Shown piece after piece: positions 29,801-39,709 of a stretch of 64,000 nt of DNA. The number at the start of each line of letters is the position of its first letter. Positions within the stretch are counted from its first letter, which is position 1. The position numbers and the translations under genes are program-made. The notes beneath the pieces are model-generated. The model saw only the letters and a list, made by a program, of their open reading frames with translations. It searched no databases and was not told the DNA's origin. This DNA is from Microbulbifer sp. SAOS-129_SWC. GTDB lineage: Bacteria > Pseudomonadota > Gammaproteobacteria > Pseudomonadales > Cellvibrionaceae. Location: positions 1,979,001 through 2,043,000 of the forward strand of contig NZ_CP155567.1 in NCBI RefSeq assembly GCF_039696035.1, in the 5' to 3' direction.

Positions 29801-30349
29801 GATATCCATCAGCGCGCCGCGCACGGCGAATTCACCGTGTTCATACACGGTGTCTACGCAGTGGTAGCCGGCCTGCTCGAGCAGGCGGCGCTGGGTGTTC
29901 ATGTCGAATTGCTGACCCTCCTGCAGGATCAGTGCGTTGCCGGCCACGTAATCCCGCGGCGGCAGCCGGTGCATCAGTGTGCTCACCGGCACGATGACGA
30001 TACCGCGGCCCATCTGCGGCAGACGGTACAGGGTGGCGAGGCGATCGGAGATGATGTCCTGGTGCGGCGAGAAGGTGTCGTAGGGGAGGATTTCCCAGTC
30101 GGGGAAATGGAAGATTTCCAGCGCCTCGTCGCCGTCGCTATCTCGCCGCGGCTTGTTAAAAAATTTCAGCTGCACCTCGAGTCGGTGCGCTTCGAGGCTG
30201 TCGCGGGTCACCAGCAGGGTGGGCCCGGAGGCGGCGCGGGCGGCATTCAGGATCGCCAGTGCGGCAGCGGCGCCATGCAGCTGGCCCCAGTACTGGCGAT
30301 CACTCGCAGAGCGGAATTCCGGGGGTGTCAGAGGGTGTAAATCGGTCAT
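26870..30349 (-). CDS. mfd: Transcription-repair coupling factor Mfd
   Basis: 1159-residue DNA translocase that removes stalled RNA polymerase and recruits UvrA. N-terminal UvrB-like region (residues 1-~340), RNA-polymerase-interacting CarD-like domain (LRIGAPVVHIDHGVGRYRGL, ~500), helicase domain with Walker A CGDVGFGKTEVAMRAA, DEEHRFG, LTATPIPRTL, and QLRGRVGRS, then the C-terminal TRCF domain. E. coli Mfd is 1148 residues. The gene is divergent from gap and points toward csiV, as in Pseudomonas. Confidence 0.97.
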   Translation of the reverse strand: MTDLHPLTPPEFRSASDRQYWGQLHGAAAALAILNAARAASGPTLLVTRDSLEAHRLEVQLKFFNKPRRDSDGDEALEIFHFPDWEILPYDTFSPHQDIISDRLATLYRLPQMGRGIVIVPVSTLMHRLPPRDYVAGNALILQEGQQFDMNTQRRLLEQAGYHCVDTVYEHGEFAVRGALMDIFPMGSPLPYRIDLFDDEIESLRTFDPETQRTVDKVARIELLPAREFPLHKAAQAEFLQNWHEQFDSDPSLVPLYQDINAGIAPAGIEYYLPLFFRGHCASLFDYLPDRSIAFLHGDIQPALENFWREVGNRYESRRGDLTRPLLPPRQILLDVAEVNGALKSMPRAIFSAETLPEAQGNHNFATQAPPQLPVDGKSDQPLAALEAYLMDFSGRVLFCAESGGRRESLLELLRGIRLQPETFASWRDFAASDAAFGITVAPLDQGMLLAEPALNLIAEPQLFGERVLQQRRRKKAKDDADNAIKNLAELRIGAPVVHIDHGVGRYRGLQRLDIDGQAAEFLTLQYASEAKLYVPVASLHLISRYSGADEALAPLHKMGSEQWQKAKRKAAEKVRDAAAELLDIYARREARVGHAFANPGLAYREFAAGFPFEETPDQQQAIEAVVADMLSEKPMDRLVCGDVGFGKTEVAMRAAFVAAHAGKQVAMLVPTTLLAQQHYQSFRDRFADWPLNIEVISRFRSGKEIDSIKEKVTSGAVDILVGTHKLLQSDLDFHNLGLLIIDEEHRFGVRQKERLKSLRAEVDILNLTATPIPRTLNMAMAGIRDLSVIATPPARRLSVKTFVRERDNALIKEAILREILRGGQVYFLHNEVKSIERIARELGELVPEARIGIGHGQMRERELEQVMSDFYHKRFNVLVCTTIIETGIDVPSANTIVIERADKFGLAQLHQLRGRVGRSHHQAYAYLLTPNKRAMTADAVKRLEAITEAQDLGAGFTLATHDLEIRGAGELLGEEQSGQIQSVGFTLYMEMLDQAVKAIREGKTPNIDEPLESPAVDVNLRIPALIPEDYLPDVHGRLMMYKRIANAADSAELRELQVEMIDRFGLLPEPLKHLFRTTEIKLAAEKMGIRKLEASAARGRIEFAENTRVDPLTLVKMVQTEPGRYQLAGANHLSFALDEDGPEQRLQQVSGVLDRLAQ

Positions 30350-30659
30350 CTTTCCTAATAAATCCGCGCTTTTTAGTCGGGGGTCGGCTCGAGGGACGCT
30401 ATTGTAGCGGTGAACGAAACAGTGTGCAGAACAACCGTTCGCAAGCGGTCGCGAAGGGCTCCGGCGAGAGGGGGTGAGGGGGCAGATGATCGGGGCTCTG
30501 GCGGCAGCGATATTGGTAGTTTAACTACAATATTTTGATGTTTTTTTGTGCGGTTGCGCGGCTCCGGGGCAATGCTTATATTCCGCGCCACGCGGCTGGG
30601 GTCTCCCCCCAAAGCCGCGATATTCCTGCCTATTCAACAGATTGCAGAGGTGTCTGACT
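30350..30659. other. Divergent intergenic region mfd / gap
   Basis: About 310 bases containing the gap promoter (listed separately). The mfd promoter must lie near 30360-30450, where I see no strong match. No other gene or structure was found. Confidence 0.5.
30554..30582 (+). promoter_or_regulatory. Sigma-70 promoter of the GAPDH gene
   Basis: TTGCGC (30554-30559), 17 bases, TATATT (30577-30582). Transcription would start near 30589, giving a 5' leader of about 70 bases before the GTG at 30660. Confidence 0.5.
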
Positions 30660-32117
30660 GTGACTCAGAAGCGACCGAAGCCCGCGGACTTTTTCAAGGA
30701 CTGGAAGGAGCGCGAAGCGCTGGCCGAATCCATGATCCCGATGATTGGCAAGCTCAACCGTGAGCGCAATGTCGGGGTCTATATGTATGGCCGCAACCTG
30801 GTAAACCGCTCCGTGCTCTCCATTATGAAGGCGCACCGCTTCGTGCGTCAGGTCGAGGAGAACGAACTGTCCGAGTGGGAAACTTTCCCGGTTCTGGAAG
30901 CCATCTGCAAGCTGGACCTGGGCCCGGTGCATATCGACCTGGGCACCCTGACCAACAAATACATGCGCGACGACCGCGGCCTGTCTGTGGACCAGTTCGT
31001 CAAGGAAGAGCTGGCCGACGCCGAGGGTGCCGGCACCCCGATTCCGGAGCCGCGCGACGTGGTTATCTACGGTTTCGGCCGTATCGGCCGCCTGGTGGCG
31101 CGCCTGTTGATCGAAAAGGCCGGCAGTGGCGATGTGCTGCGCCTGCGTGCCATCGTGCTGCGCAAGGGCAAGGCCGACAACGACCTGGTCAAGCGCGCCT
31201 CCCTGCTGCGCCGCGACTCTGTGCACGGCGCCTTCAAGGGCACCATCCGCGTGGATGAGGAAACCAGCTCGCTGATCTGCAACGGCAACGAGATCAAGGT
31301 GATCTACGCCAACTCGCCGCAGGAAGTGGACTACACCGCCCACGGCATTCACAACGCCATCGTCGTTGACAGCACCGGGGTGTGGCGCGACGAGGCAGGC
31401 CTGTCCCAGCACCTGGAGAGCAAGGGCGCCGACAAGGTGCTGCTGACCGCCCCGGGCAAGGGCGACCTGAAGAATATCGTCTACGGCATCAACAACGGCG
31501 ACATCCAGCCGGAAGACAAAATCCTGTCCGCGGCCTCTTGTACCACCAACGCCATCGTGCCGGTGCTGAAGGCGGTGATGGACAAGTACGGTGTCGAGCA
31601 CGGCCACGTGGAAACCGTGCACTCCTACACCAACGACCAGAACCTGATCGACAACTACCACAAGGGTGAGCGCCGTGGCCGCGCGGCCGCACTGAACATG
31701 GTGCTGACCGAGACCGGGGCCGCCAAGGCCGCGTCCAAGGCGCTGCCGTCGCTGAAGGGCAAGCTGACCGGCAACGCCATCCGCGTGCCGACCCCGAACG
31801 TGTCCATGGCGATCCTGAACCTGAACCTGGAGCAGGAGACCACCAAGGATGAGCTGAACGAGTACATGCGCGATGTGGCGCTGCACTCGCCGCTGCGCCA
31901 GCAGATCGACTACACCAACTCCCCGGAAGTGGTGTCCAGCGACTTTGTCGGCTCCCGTCGCGCCTGCGTGTTCGACGCCATCGCCACCATCGTCGATGGC
32001 AAGAACGCGGTGCTGTACTGCTGGTACGACAACGAATTCGGCTACAGCTGCCAGGTGGTGCGCTGCCTCGAGGACATGGCTGGCGTGCGCTACAAGCTGT
32101 TCCCGAAAAGTGACTGA
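30660..32117 (+). CDS. gap: Glyceraldehyde-3-phosphate dehydrogenase, N-terminally extended type
   Basis: 485 residues, about 150 longer than glycolytic GAPDH (~335). The extra N-terminal ~120 residues (FFKDWKEREALAESMIPMIGKL...) precede the Rossmann motif VIYGFGRIGRLVARLLIE. The catalytic SAASCTTNAIVP (Cys ~294), HSYTNDQN, RGRAAALNMVLTETGAAKA and WYDNEFGYS are all intact. This extended form is the PA3001-type enzyme, in the same place between mfd and nqr in Pseudomonas. The start is GTG 30660 with GCAGAGG before it. A phosphorylating NAD(P)-dependent activity is likely; whether it serves glycolysis or gluconeogenesis is not visible. Confidence 0.92.
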   Translation: MTQKRPKPADFFKDWKEREALAESMIPMIGKLNRERNVGVYMYGRNLVNRSVLSIMKAHRFVRQVEENELSEWETFPVLEAICKLDLGPVHIDLGTLTNKYMRDDRGLSVDQFVKEELADAEGAGTPIPEPRDVVIYGFGRIGRLVARLLIEKAGSGDVLRLRAIVLRKGKADNDLVKRASLLRRDSVHGAFKGTIRVDEETSSLICNGNEIKVIYANSPQEVDYTAHGIHNAIVVDSTGVWRDEAGLSQHLESKGADKVLLTAPGKGDLKNIVYGINNGDIQPEDKILSAASCTTNAIVPVLKAVMDKYGVEHGHVETVHSYTNDQNLIDNYHKGERRGRAAALNMVLTETGAAKAASKALPSLKGKLTGNAIRVPTPNVSMAILNLNLEQETTKDELNEYMRDVALHSPLRQQIDYTNSPEVVSSDFVGSRRACVFDAIATIVDGKNAVLYCWYDNEFGYSCQVVRCLEDMAGVRYKLFPKSD

Positions 32118-32502
32118 GGCGCCATTTTAGCGTCGGTGCGGGCCGCCCCCGGGGGGTGGTCTGCAGCCGCGTGGGGCTGCCTGGCCCCGCGCGGTGATCT
32201 CCTCCCAAATCCCTGTTTTTTCAGCAAAATTTTCCTACCATCGGGCGCAATATCCCGCTTTCGCACTGGTAAAACGTACGCCCCATCTTTATAATGCGCG
32301 CGATTTTGGCGGGGCCGCCGTGCGCCGAGAAGTTAGCTTCCTCCTTGCCCGACCTCCGGGCGAAAACGGCTGTAAGCCCCCGCAATGTGGGAATTCCTGA
32401 AACAGTGACACTGCAATCCGGGCGTGGAGAGTCACATGCCGTGCCGTCGGATGAAGTGCCGCTGTTGCATATTTTTCAAACTAGAAACTTAGGCATAGGC
32501 GT
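32118..32502. other. Intergenic region upstream of the nqr operon
   Basis: 385 bases. GC-rich inverted segments follow the gap stop (for example GCAGCC...GGCTGC, 32162-32179) but without a T run. A perfect -10 hexamer TATAAT is at 32290-32295 with only a weak -35 at the right distance, leaving a ~200-base leader before nqrA. An upstream activator or a long regulatory leader would fit. No CDS recognised. Confidence 0.45.
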
Positions 32503-33843
32503 ATGAGAAAGATCCGTCGGGGATTGGATTTACCCATAACCGGCGCGCCCGAGCAGGCCATCCATGATGGACCTGCACTCAAGACCGTCGCAGTGCTCGG
32601 CCCCGATTATCACGGGATGAAGCCGACCATGGCGGTGGCTGAGGGGGACAGCGTCAAACTCGGACAGCTGCTGTTTACCGACAAGAAGACCGAAGGCGTG
32701 CGTTACACCGCACCGGCTGCCGGTCGCGTCGTAGCGATCAATCGCGGTGCTCGCCGCGTGCTGCAGTCCGTAGTCATCGAGATCGAAGGCGACGAAGCTG
32801 AGCAGTTCGCTACCTACAGTGCAGAGCAGCTCGGTGGCCTGAGCCGTGACCAGGTGGTTCAGAACCTGATTGAGTCCGGCCTGTGGACCGCACTGCGTAC
32901 CCGCCCGTACAGCAAGGTGCCGTCTCCCGAGGCGCAGCCGGCGGCGCTGTTCATCAACGCCATGGATACCAATCCGCTGGCGGCCGACCCGGGGGTGATC
33001 ATCGCCGAGCAGCGCGATGCCTTCGCCCAGGGCGTGGAGATCCTCTCCAAGCTGGCAGACACCACCTATGTCTGCAGCGCACCGGACGCCGATATCCCGG
33101 TACCGAGCGCTGGCAACATCCGTCACGAGACGTTTGCCGGCCCGCACCCGGCGGGCCTGAGTGGCACCCACATTCACTTCCTGAGCCCGGTCAAGCCCGG
33201 TCGCAGCGTGTTCACGATCGGCTACCAGGACGTGATCGCCGTGGGCCAGCTGTTTGCCACCGGCAAGCTGTTCACCGATCGCGTCGTATCCCTCGCTGGT
33301 CCGCGCGTCGAGAAGCCGCGCCTGCTGCGTACCCGCCTGGGTGCCAGCCTGGACGAACTGACCGCCGGTGAGCTGCAGGGCAGCGACAACCGCGTGATTT
33401 CCGGTTCCGTGTTCGGCGGCAACACCGCCGCTGGCCCGCTGGCCTACCTGGGTCGCTACGACAGCCAGGTGTCCGTGCTGGAAGAGGGCCGCGAGCGTCC
33501 GTTCCTGCACTACATGCGTGCCGGCAACAAGCGCTTCTCGATCCTGCCGATCTACCTGTCGCGCCTGTTCAAGAACCGTCGCTTCAACTTTACCACCAGC
33601 ACCAATGGTTCCGAGCGCGCGCTGATGCCGATCGGCACCTACGAGCGCGTTGTGCCGCTGGACGTGCTGCCGACCCAGCTGCTGCGCGCACTGATCGTCG
33701 GTGACACCGCCACCGCGCAGAAACTCGGTGTACTGGAGCTGGACGAAGAAGATCTGGCGCTGTGCACCTTCGTGTGCCCGGGCAAGTACGAATACGGCCC
33801 CATTTTGCGGGACAACCTGACCCGTATTGAGAAGGAGGGTTAA
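32503..33843 (+). CDS. nqrA: Na+-translocating NADH:quinone reductase subunit A
   Basis: 446 residues. NqrA is the soluble cytoplasmic subunit at the quinone-reduction side of the complex that oxidises NADH and pumps Na+ outward. It starts [20 protein letters not shown], the family opening, and has [35 protein letters not shown] (an RnfC-like barrel-sandwich segment) and the C-terminal [13 protein letters not shown]. Length equals that of Vibrio NqrA (446). It begins the operon nqrABCDEF-apbE-nqrM, with nqrB two bases downstream of its stop. Confidence 0.97.
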   Translation: MRKIRRGLDLPITGAPEQAIHDGPALKTVAVLGPDYHGMKPTMAVAEGDSVKLGQLLFTDKKTEGVRYTAPAAGRVVAINRGARRVLQSVVIEIEGDEAEQFATYSAEQLGGLSRDQVVQNLIESGLWTALRTRPYSKVPSPEAQPAALFINAMDTNPLAADPGVIIAEQRDAFAQGVEILSKLADTTYVCSAPDADIPVPSAGNIRHETFAGPHPAGLSGTHIHFLSPVKPGRSVFTIGYQDVIAVGQLFATGKLFTDRVVSLAGPRVEKPRLLRTRLGASLDELTAGELQGSDNRVISGSVFGGNTAAGPLAYLGRYDSQVSVLEEGRERPFLHYMRAGNKRFSILPIYLSRLFKNRRFNFTTSTNGSERALMPIGTYERVVPLDVLPTQLLRALIVGDTATAQKLGVLELDEEDLALCTFVCPGKYEYGPILRDNLTRIEKEG

Positions 33844-33845
33844 GG

Positions 33846-35066
33846 ATGTTGCGTAAATTCCTCGATTCCATCGAACCGCACTTCCACAAGGGCGGCAAAT
33901 ACGAAAAGTTCTACGCGCTGTACGAAGCCATCGATACCGGTTTCTTCCAGCCCGCGGACACTACTAAAACCACGGCGCATGTGCGTGACGGCATTGACCT
34001 GAAGCGCATCATGATCACCGTGTGGGCCTGTGCCCTGATCCCGATGTTCTACGGCATGTACAACGTCGGCTTCCAGGCCAACACCATCATCGAAGGCATG
34101 AGCAACCCGGAACTGACCGGCTGGCGCCAGGCCATCATTGGTGCGCTGGCCGGCCACAATCCGGGCAGCGTCTGGGACAACCTGGTCTACGGTGCAGCCT
34201 ACTTCCTGCCGATCTACTTCATCACTTTTGTGGTGGGTGGCTTCTGGGAAGTGCTGTTCGCGGCGGTGCGCGGCCACGAAGTCAACGAAGGTTTCTTCGT
34301 GACCTCCATCCTGTTCGCACTGTCCTGTCCGCCCGATCTGCCCCTGTGGCTGGTGGGAATGGGCATCAGCTTCGGTGTGGTCATCGGCAAGGAAGTCTTC
34401 GGCGGTACCGGCAAGAACTTCATGAACCCGGCCCTGTCCGGCCGTGCCTTCCTGTTCTTCGCCTATCCGGCCTCCATGTCCGGTGACTCGGTGTGGACTG
34501 CAGTCGACGGTTACACCGGTGCTACCGCGCTGTCCTCCATGGCCAGTAACGGCATCCAGAACGGCGTCGTTGGCACTGGCGGCATGGACGGCGGCAACCT
34601 GAGCTGGTTCAGCGCCTTCTTCGGCAACATGCAGGGCTCCATCGGTGAGACCTCGACCCTGGCGATCCTGATCGCCGGCGCCATCATGGTGTTCATGAAG
34701 ATCGCCAGCTGGCGCATCATCGCCGGCACCCTGCTGGGCATGATGGCCACCGCGACGCTGTTCAACTTTATCGGTTCCGACACCAACCCGATGTTCAATG
34801 TGCCCTGGTACTGGCATCTGGTAGTGGGCGGTTTCGCCTTCGGCCTGGTCTTCATGACCACCGACCCGGTTTCCGCCTCCATGACCGATACCGGTCGCTG
34901 GTTCTACGGCATCCTGATCGGGTTTATGTGTGTCTTGATCCGGGTGGCGAACCCGGCCTTCCCGGAAGGCATGATGTTGGCAATCCTGTTTGCCAACCTG
35001 TTCGCGCCGCTGTTTGACTACTTCGTGGTGCAGTCCCATATCAAACGGAGGTTGGCACGTGGCTAA
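33846..35066 (+). CDS. nqrB: Na+-translocating NADH:quinone reductase subunit B
   Basis: 406-residue integral membrane subunit with ~10 spans. It carries covalently bound FMN on a threonine in the motif DGYTGATAL (Thr ~227), attached by ApbE, and non-covalent riboflavin. The N-terminal cytoplasmic part [18 protein letters not shown] is typical. It overlaps nqrC by 8 bases, so the ratio of the two subunits is probably set by translational coupling. Confidence 0.97.
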   Translation: MLRKFLDSIEPHFHKGGKYEKFYALYEAIDTGFFQPADTTKTTAHVRDGIDLKRIMITVWACALIPMFYGMYNVGFQANTIIEGMSNPELTGWRQAIIGALAGHNPGSVWDNLVYGAAYFLPIYFITFVVGGFWEVLFAAVRGHEVNEGFFVTSILFALSCPPDLPLWLVGMGISFGVVIGKEVFGGTGKNFMNPALSGRAFLFFAYPASMSGDSVWTAVDGYTGATALSSMASNGIQNGVVGTGGMDGGNLSWFSAFFGNMQGSIGETSTLAILIAGAIMVFMKIASWRIIAGTLLGMMATATLFNFIGSDTNPMFNVPWYWHLVVGGFAFGLVFMTTDPVSASMTDTGRWFYGILIGFMCVLIRVANPAFPEGMMLAILFANLFAPLFDYFVVQSHIKRRLARG

Positions 35067-35841
35067 TAAAGATTCCGTAAAAGGTACGCTGCTGGTTGCC
35101 CTGGTCCTGTGTATCGTCTGCTCGGTGGTGGTTGCCACCGCAGCGGTCGTGCTCAAGCCGCGCCAGGAAGCCAACGTGCAGCTGGACATGAAGCGCAATG
35201 TGCTGATGGCCGCAGGCCTGATCACTGATCCCAAGGCCAGCAAGGCCCAGGTGGAAAGCGCGTTCTCCTCGGTGAAAAAGCGCTATGTGGATCTCGCCAC
35301 CGGCAAGTTCACCGATCAGAAACCCGCCGGCGGCAGTGGTCGCAAGGCGGCCAAGATCCCGGACGCGAGCAAGAAGCTGAATCCGGACGACGACATTGCC
35401 AAGATCATCCGCGAGGAGAATATCTCCGAGGTTTATCTGGTGGAGAAAGACGGCAAGCTGGACAAGATCGTACTGCCGGTGCGCGGTTATGGCCTGTGGA
35501 GTACCCTCTACGGCTTCCTCGCCCTGGACAGCGACCTGAATACCGTTGCCGGACTGGGCTTCTACGACCAGAAGGAAACCCCCGGACTCGGCGGTGAGGT
35601 GGACAACCCGCTGTGGAAGGCCAAGTGGCCGGGCAAGAAGGTGTTCGGAGACAACGGTTCCGTGGCCATCGACCTGGTCAAGGGCGGCGTAAACCCGAAC
35701 AGCCCGAAGGCGGTGCACCAGGTGGACGCGCTGTCCGGTGCGACCCTGACAAGCAATGGCGTCAATAATCTGCTGCACTTCTGGTTGGGCCAACAGGGTT
35801 TTGGTCCCTTCCTGAAAAACCTGAAAGCAGGGGAGGCATAA
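35059..35841 (+). CDS. nqrC: Na+-translocating NADH:quinone reductase subunit C
   Basis: 260 residues. One N-terminal span ([24 protein letters not shown]) followed by a periplasmic FMN-binding domain with the flavinylation motif [10 protein letters not shown] (Thr ~229 takes FMN through a phosphoester bond). The start is GTG 35059, with GGAGGT just upstream and 8 bases of overlap with nqrB. The nearest upstream alternative lies inside nqrB and adds no family sequence. Confidence 0.97.
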   Translation: MANKDSVKGTLLVALVLCIVCSVVVATAAVVLKPRQEANVQLDMKRNVLMAAGLITDPKASKAQVESAFSSVKKRYVDLATGKFTDQKPAGGSGRKAAKIPDASKKLNPDDDIAKIIREENISEVYLVEKDGKLDKIVLPVRGYGLWSTLYGFLALDSDLNTVAGLGFYDQKETPGLGGEVDNPLWKAKWPGKKVFGDNGSVAIDLVKGGVNPNSPKAVHQVDALSGATLTSNGVNNLLHFWLGQQGFGPFLKNLKAGEA

Positions 35842-35844
35842 TCC

Positions 35845-36507
35845 ATGAAATTGAAAGAGACCCTGTTCGAGCCGGTCTTCAATAACAACCCCATCGCGCT
35901 GCAGATCCTCGGTATCTGCTCCGCGCTGGCGGTGACCAGCTCGCTCAAAGTCAGTATGGTGATGGCGATTGCGCTGACCCTGGTAACGGCCTTCTCCAGC
36001 ATGGCCGTGTCGCTGGTGCGCAGCTATATCCCCAACAGCATCCGTATCATCGTGCAGATGACCCTGATTGCATCACTGGTAATCGTGGTGGACCAGGTGC
36101 TCAAGGCGGTGGCTTACGACATCTCCAAGCAGCTGTCGGTATTCGTCGGCCTGATCATCACCAACTGTATCGTGATGGGCCGCGCCGAAGCCTTCGCAAT
36201 GAAGAACGGCCCGGTCGATAGCTTCCTCGACGGTATCGGTAACGGCCTCGGTTACAGCGCCATGCTGCTGACCCTGGCGTTTATCCGCGAGCTGTTCGGT
36301 TCCGGCAAGCTGTTCGGTGTCGAGATTCTGCAGACCGTGAACAACGGTGGCTGGTACGTGCCCAACGGCCTGCTGCTGCTGCCGCCGTCTGCCTTCTTCC
36401 TGATCGGTCTGATCATCTGGGGCCTGCGCACCTGGAAGCCGAGCCAGCGTGAGGAGAATGAATTCGAGATCACTTCCAACACCAAAGCGCTGCCGCAGGA
36501 GGCCTAA
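35845..36507 (+). CDS. nqrD: Na+-translocating NADH:quinone reductase subunit D
   Basis: 220-residue membrane subunit with six spans (RnfE/NqrD family). The pattern [22 protein letters not shown] is a family hallmark; together with NqrE it holds a 2Fe-2S cluster by two cysteines from each half, and the Cys in ITNC and the one in GICSAL are candidates. It starts 3 bases after the nqrC stop. Confidence 0.97.
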   Translation: MKLKETLFEPVFNNNPIALQILGICSALAVTSSLKVSMVMAIALTLVTAFSSMAVSLVRSYIPNSIRIIVQMTLIASLVIVVDQVLKAVAYDISKQLSVFVGLIITNCIVMGRAEAFAMKNGPVDSFLDGIGNGLGYSAMLLTLAFIRELFGSGKLFGVEILQTVNNGGWYVPNGLLLLPPSAFFLIGLIIWGLRTWKPSQREENEFEITSNTKALPQEA

Positions 36508-36509
36508 TC

Positions 36510-37118
36510 ATGGAACATCTGATTTCTCTGGTCGTCCGCGCTGTCTTTATCGAGAACATGGCGCTGGCCTTCTTCCTCGGCATGTGTACCTTCATGGCCG
36601 TGTCGAAGAAGATCGAAGCGGCCGTCGGTCTCGGTGTGGCGGTGGTTGTGGTACTGACCCTGACCGTGCCGGTCAACAACCTGATCTACACCTACCTGCT
36701 GAAAGACGGTGCGCTGGCCTGGGCCGGCTTCCCGAATGTGGATCTGAGCTTCCTCGGCCTGCTGTCCTACATCGGCGTTATCGCCGCGCTGGTACAGATC
36801 CTGGAAATGTTCCTGGATAAGTTCATGCCGTCGCTGTACAACGCTCTCGGTGTGTTCCTGCCGCTGATTACCGTGAACTGCGCCATCATGGGTGCGTCCC
36901 TGTTCATGGTTGAGCGCGAGTACAACTTCAGTGAGAGTGTCGCCTACGGTTTCGGCGCCGGTGCCGGCTGGGCGCTGGCGATCCTCGCCCTGGCAGGTAT
37001 CCGTGAAAAGTTGAAGTACAGCGATGTACCGAAAGGCCTGAAAGGACTGGGTATCACCTTCATTACCGTTGGTCTGATGTCCCTGGGCTTCATGTCTTTC
37101 GGCGGTATCGCACTCTAA
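36510..37118 (+). CDS. nqrE: Na+-translocating NADH:quinone reductase subunit E
   Basis: 202-residue six-span subunit (RnfA/NqrE family), pseudo-symmetric with NqrD. Contains [13 protein letters not shown] and [15 protein letters not shown], with the cysteines placed like those of NqrD to share the intramembrane iron-sulphur cluster. It begins 2 bases after nqrD. Confidence 0.97.
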   Translation: MEHLISLVVRAVFIENMALAFFLGMCTFMAVSKKIEAAVGLGVAVVVVLTLTVPVNNLIYTYLLKDGALAWAGFPNVDLSFLGLLSYIGVIAALVQILEMFLDKFMPSLYNALGVFLPLITVNCAIMGASLFMVEREYNFSESVAYGFGAGAGWALAILALAGIREKLKYSDVPKGLKGLGITFITVGLMSLGFMSFGGIAL

Positions 37119-37137
37119 GCGGGGGAAATGGATCACT

Positions 37138-38361
37138 ATGAATATTGAAATTATCCTCGGCGTAGTCATGTTTACCGTCATCGTGCTGGCGCTGGTGGCG
37201 GTAATTCTCGCTGCCCGCTCGCGCCTGGTGAACACCGGCGACGTCAACATCCTGGTCAACGGTGAGAAGACCCTCACCGTGCCGGCCGGCGGCAAGCTGC
37301 TGCAGACACTGGCGGCTAACAACCTGTTCCTGGCCTCCGCCTGTGGCGGCGGTGGCAGCTGCGCCCAGTGCGTGTGTAAAGTGGTTTCCGGCGGTGGCGA
37401 CATGCTGCCGACCGAAGCCGCTCACTTCACCCCGCGCGATGCGAAAGAGGGCAAGCGACTGTCTTGCCAGGTGGCAGTGAAGCAGGACATGGAAATCGAA
37501 GTGCCCGAAGAGGTGTTCGGTGTGAAGCAGTGGGAATGCACTGTGGAATCCAACCCCAACGTGGCTACCTTCATCAAAGAGCTGACCCTGAAGCTGCCGG
37601 AAGGCGAAAACGTCGACTTCCGCGCTGGCGGTTACGTGCAGCTGGAAGCGCCGGCCCACCACGTGAAATTCTCCGATTTTGATATCGAGGAAGAGTACCG
37701 CGGCGACTGGGAAAATTTCGGCTTCTTCAAGCTGGAATCCAAGGTCACCGAGCCGGTGGTGCGCGCCTATTCCATGGCCAACTACCCGGAAGAGAAGGGC
37801 GTTGTTAAGTTCAACATCCGTATCGCTACCCCGCCGCCGCGCACCGAAGGTGTGCCGCCGGGCCAGATGTCTTCCTACGTCTTCAGCCTGAAGCCGGGCG
37901 ACACCATCAGGGTATACGGTCCCTTCGGCGAGTTCTTCGCCAAAGACACCGACAACGAAATGGTGTTCATTGGCGGTGGTGCCGGCATGGCGCCGATGCG
38001 CTCGCACATCTTCGACCAGCTCAAGCGCCTGCACAGCAAGCGCAAGATCAGCTTCTGGTACGGCGCCCGCTCCCTGCGCGAGATGTTCTACGAAGATGAC
38101 TACAACGGCCTGCAGGACGAGTTCGATAACTTCCAGTGGCATGTAGCGCTGTCCGATCCGCAACCGGAAGACAACTGGAGCGGCTACACCGGCTTCATCC
38201 ACAACGTGGTCTACGAGAACTACCTCAAGGATCACCCGGCGCCGGAAGACTGCGAGTACTACATGTGCGGGCCGCCCATGATGAACGCAGCGGTCATCAA
38301 TATGCTGAAGGACCTGGGTGTTGAAGATGACAACATCCTGCTGGATGACTTTGGTGGCTAA
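37138..38361 (+). CDS. nqrF: Na+-translocating NADH:quinone reductase subunit F
   Basis: 407-residue NADH-oxidising subunit. An N-terminal membrane anchor ([22 protein letters not shown]) precedes a plant-type 2Fe-2S domain ([14 protein letters not shown] plus LSCQ), the FAD-binding RAYSMANYP, and the NADH-binding [12 protein letters not shown] and YMCGPPMM blocks. Electrons enter here and pass to the B/C flavins and quinone. Length matches Vibrio NqrF (408). Confidence 0.97.
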   Translation: MNIEIILGVVMFTVIVLALVAVILAARSRLVNTGDVNILVNGEKTLTVPAGGKLLQTLAANNLFLASACGGGGSCAQCVCKVVSGGGDMLPTEAAHFTPRDAKEGKRLSCQVAVKQDMEIEVPEEVFGVKQWECTVESNPNVATFIKELTLKLPEGENVDFRAGGYVQLEAPAHHVKFSDFDIEEEYRGDWENFGFFKLESKVTEPVVRAYSMANYPEEKGVVKFNIRIATPPPRTEGVPPGQMSSYVFSLKPGDTIRVYGPFGEFFAKDTDNEMVFIGGGAGMAPMRSHIFDQLKRLHSKRKISFWYGARSLREMFYEDDYNGLQDEFDNFQWHVALSDPQPEDNWSGYTGFIHNVVYENYLKDHPAPEDCEYYMCGPPMMNAAVINMLKDLGVEDDNILLDDFGG

Positions 38362-38375
38362 TCGGAGGCGTTAAA

Positions 38376-39437
38376 TTGCAAATCGCAATCCGCAAGCCGA
38401 TAACAACAAAAACAGGGCCGCTCACTCCGGCCCTGTTTTTGGTTTTCGGGTTTGTATTATTTCTGGGTGCCTGCACAGCGGCACCGCATGACTGGCTGCT
38501 GTCCGGCCGCACCATGGGCACTACTTACCACATCACGGTGGTGGACGCGCCCGCGGGCCTCGACAAGACGGCGCTGCAACAGCAGATCGATACCGAGCTG
38601 AAGCAGGTCAACCAGGAGATGTCGACCTATATCGACGACTCCGAACTGATGCGCTTCAACCGCGGTCCGGTAGGCAAGCCGGTGCCGGTCAGTGCGCACC
38701 TGGCCCTGGTGGTGGACAAGGCGCTGGATATCTATCGCCGCAGCGGCGGTGCCTTCGATATTACCGTGGGCCCGCTGGTGAACCTGTGGGGTTTCGGTCC
38801 GCAGCCGGAGCCGGAAAACGTGCCTTCCGACGCGGATATCGCGCGGCTGGACAAGATCGTCGGTTCCGACGCGCTCACCGTGCAGCGCAATCCGGATCGC
38901 ATTACCCGCAGCCGCCCGGTGGAGCTCGACCTGTCCGCTATCGCCAAGGGCCACGGCGTCGATCGGGTTGCCGAGCTGTTGGAAAAGCAGGGCATTCACA
39001 ACTACCTGGTGGAGATCGGCGGCGAGCTGCGCACGCTGGGTAAAAACGCCCAGGGCGTCGACTGGCGCATTGGCGTCGAGCGTCCGGACCCGGGCGGTCG
39101 CGCGGTGCAGGAACCGATCGCCATCAGCGGCAAGGCGGTTGCCACCAGCGGTGACTATCGCAACTACTATGAGCGCAATGGTGTGCGCTACGCCCACACC
39201 ATCGACCCGCGCACCGGCCGCCCGTTGCAGCATCGGCTGGCGTCGGTCACGGTCATCGCCGATGACTGCGCCGAGGCGGATGGTCTGGCTACCGCGCTGA
39301 ATGTGCTTGGCGCCGACGCTGGATTAAAATTGGCAGAGAGGGAAGGTCTGGCCGTATTCATGTTGGTCAAAACTGACAGCGGATTTGAAGAGCGCAGCAG
39401 CAATGCCTTCGCCCCCTATCTGGAGAAGTCCAAATGA
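38376..39437 (+). CDS. apbE: FAD:protein FMN transferase (ApbE/Ftp), lipoprotein
   Basis: 353 residues. ApbE transfers FMN from FAD to the threonine of (D)xx(S/T)GAT motifs in NqrB and NqrC in the periplasm. The signal peptide ends in the lipobox LGAC (Cys ~32). Mature motifs: GTTYHITV, FDITVGPLVNLWGFG, LDLSAIAKGHGVDRVAE, AVATSGDYRNY and THTIDPRTG-type (AHTIDPRTGRP), with the Mg-binding Asp and Thr. The best start is TTG 38376, nine bases after GGAGG. A terminator-like hairpin lies inside the signal-peptide codons. It overlaps nqrM by 4 bases. Confidence 0.93.
   Translation: MQIAIRKPITTKTGPLTPALFLVFGFVLFLGACTAAPHDWLLSGRTMGTTYHITVVDAPAGLDKTALQQQIDTELKQVNQEMSTYIDDSELMRFNRGPVGKPVPVSAHLALVVDKALDIYRRSGGAFDITVGPLVNLWGFGPQPEPENVPSDADIARLDKIVGSDALTVQRNPDRITRSRPVELDLSAIAKGHGVDRVAELLEKQGIHNYLVEIGGELRTLGKNAQGVDWRIGVERPDPGGRAVQEPIAISGKAVATSGDYRNYYERNGVRYAHTIDPRTGRPLQHRLASVTVIADDCAEADGLATALNVLGADAGLKLAEREGLAVFMLVKTDSGFEERSSNAFAPYLEKSK
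38408..38440 (+). terminator. Terminator-like hairpin inside the 5' end of apbE
   Basis: AAAAACAGGGCCG (38408-38420) and CGGCCCTGTTTTT (38428-38440) form a perfect 13-bp stem with a 7-base loop and end in five T. This has the full form of an intrinsic terminator. It starts about 45 bases after the nqrF stop and lies within the first ~22 codons of apbE if the TTG start is right. Confidence 0.75.
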
Positions 39438-39670
39438 TCGTATTTGTGTTTGCTTTTATCGCCATTGCCCTGGTGATCGTCGGCATGGCCCTCGGTGCCA
39501 TTGTGCAGAACAAGCCGTTGAAGGGCTCCTGCGGCGGTCTCAACAATCTGGGCCTGAAAGACGGCTGTGAGATCTGCGGTGGCGATGACGACGCGTGCAA
39601 GAAAGAGCAGGAGCGCCTGGCGCGCCTGGCCGAGGCCGACGACCTGGCCTACGACGCGACCAAGCGTTGA
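39434..39670 (+). CDS. nqrM: Na+-NQR maturation protein NqrM
   Basis: 78 residues, one N-terminal span (FVFAFIAIALVIVGMALGAIV) and four cysteines in the pattern GSCGGL...GCEICGG...DDDAC, as in NqrM (DUF539), required to build the Nqr complex, probably by delivering iron. It overlaps apbE by ATGA and ends the operon. Confidence 0.95.
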   Translation: MIVFVFAFIAIALVIVGMALGAIVQNKPLKGSCGGLNNLGLKDGCEICGGDDDACKKEQERLARLAEADDLAYDATKR

Positions 39671-39709
39671 TCCCCGCCCGCAGGCTGCTAATGCTGGGGG
39701 GAGTGGTAA

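Noticed and set aside
27464..30340. 958-codon open frame antisense to mfd
   Set aside because: Shadow frame caused by high GC codon use; mfd on the other strand has complete family motifs, and this frame has no recognisable domain.
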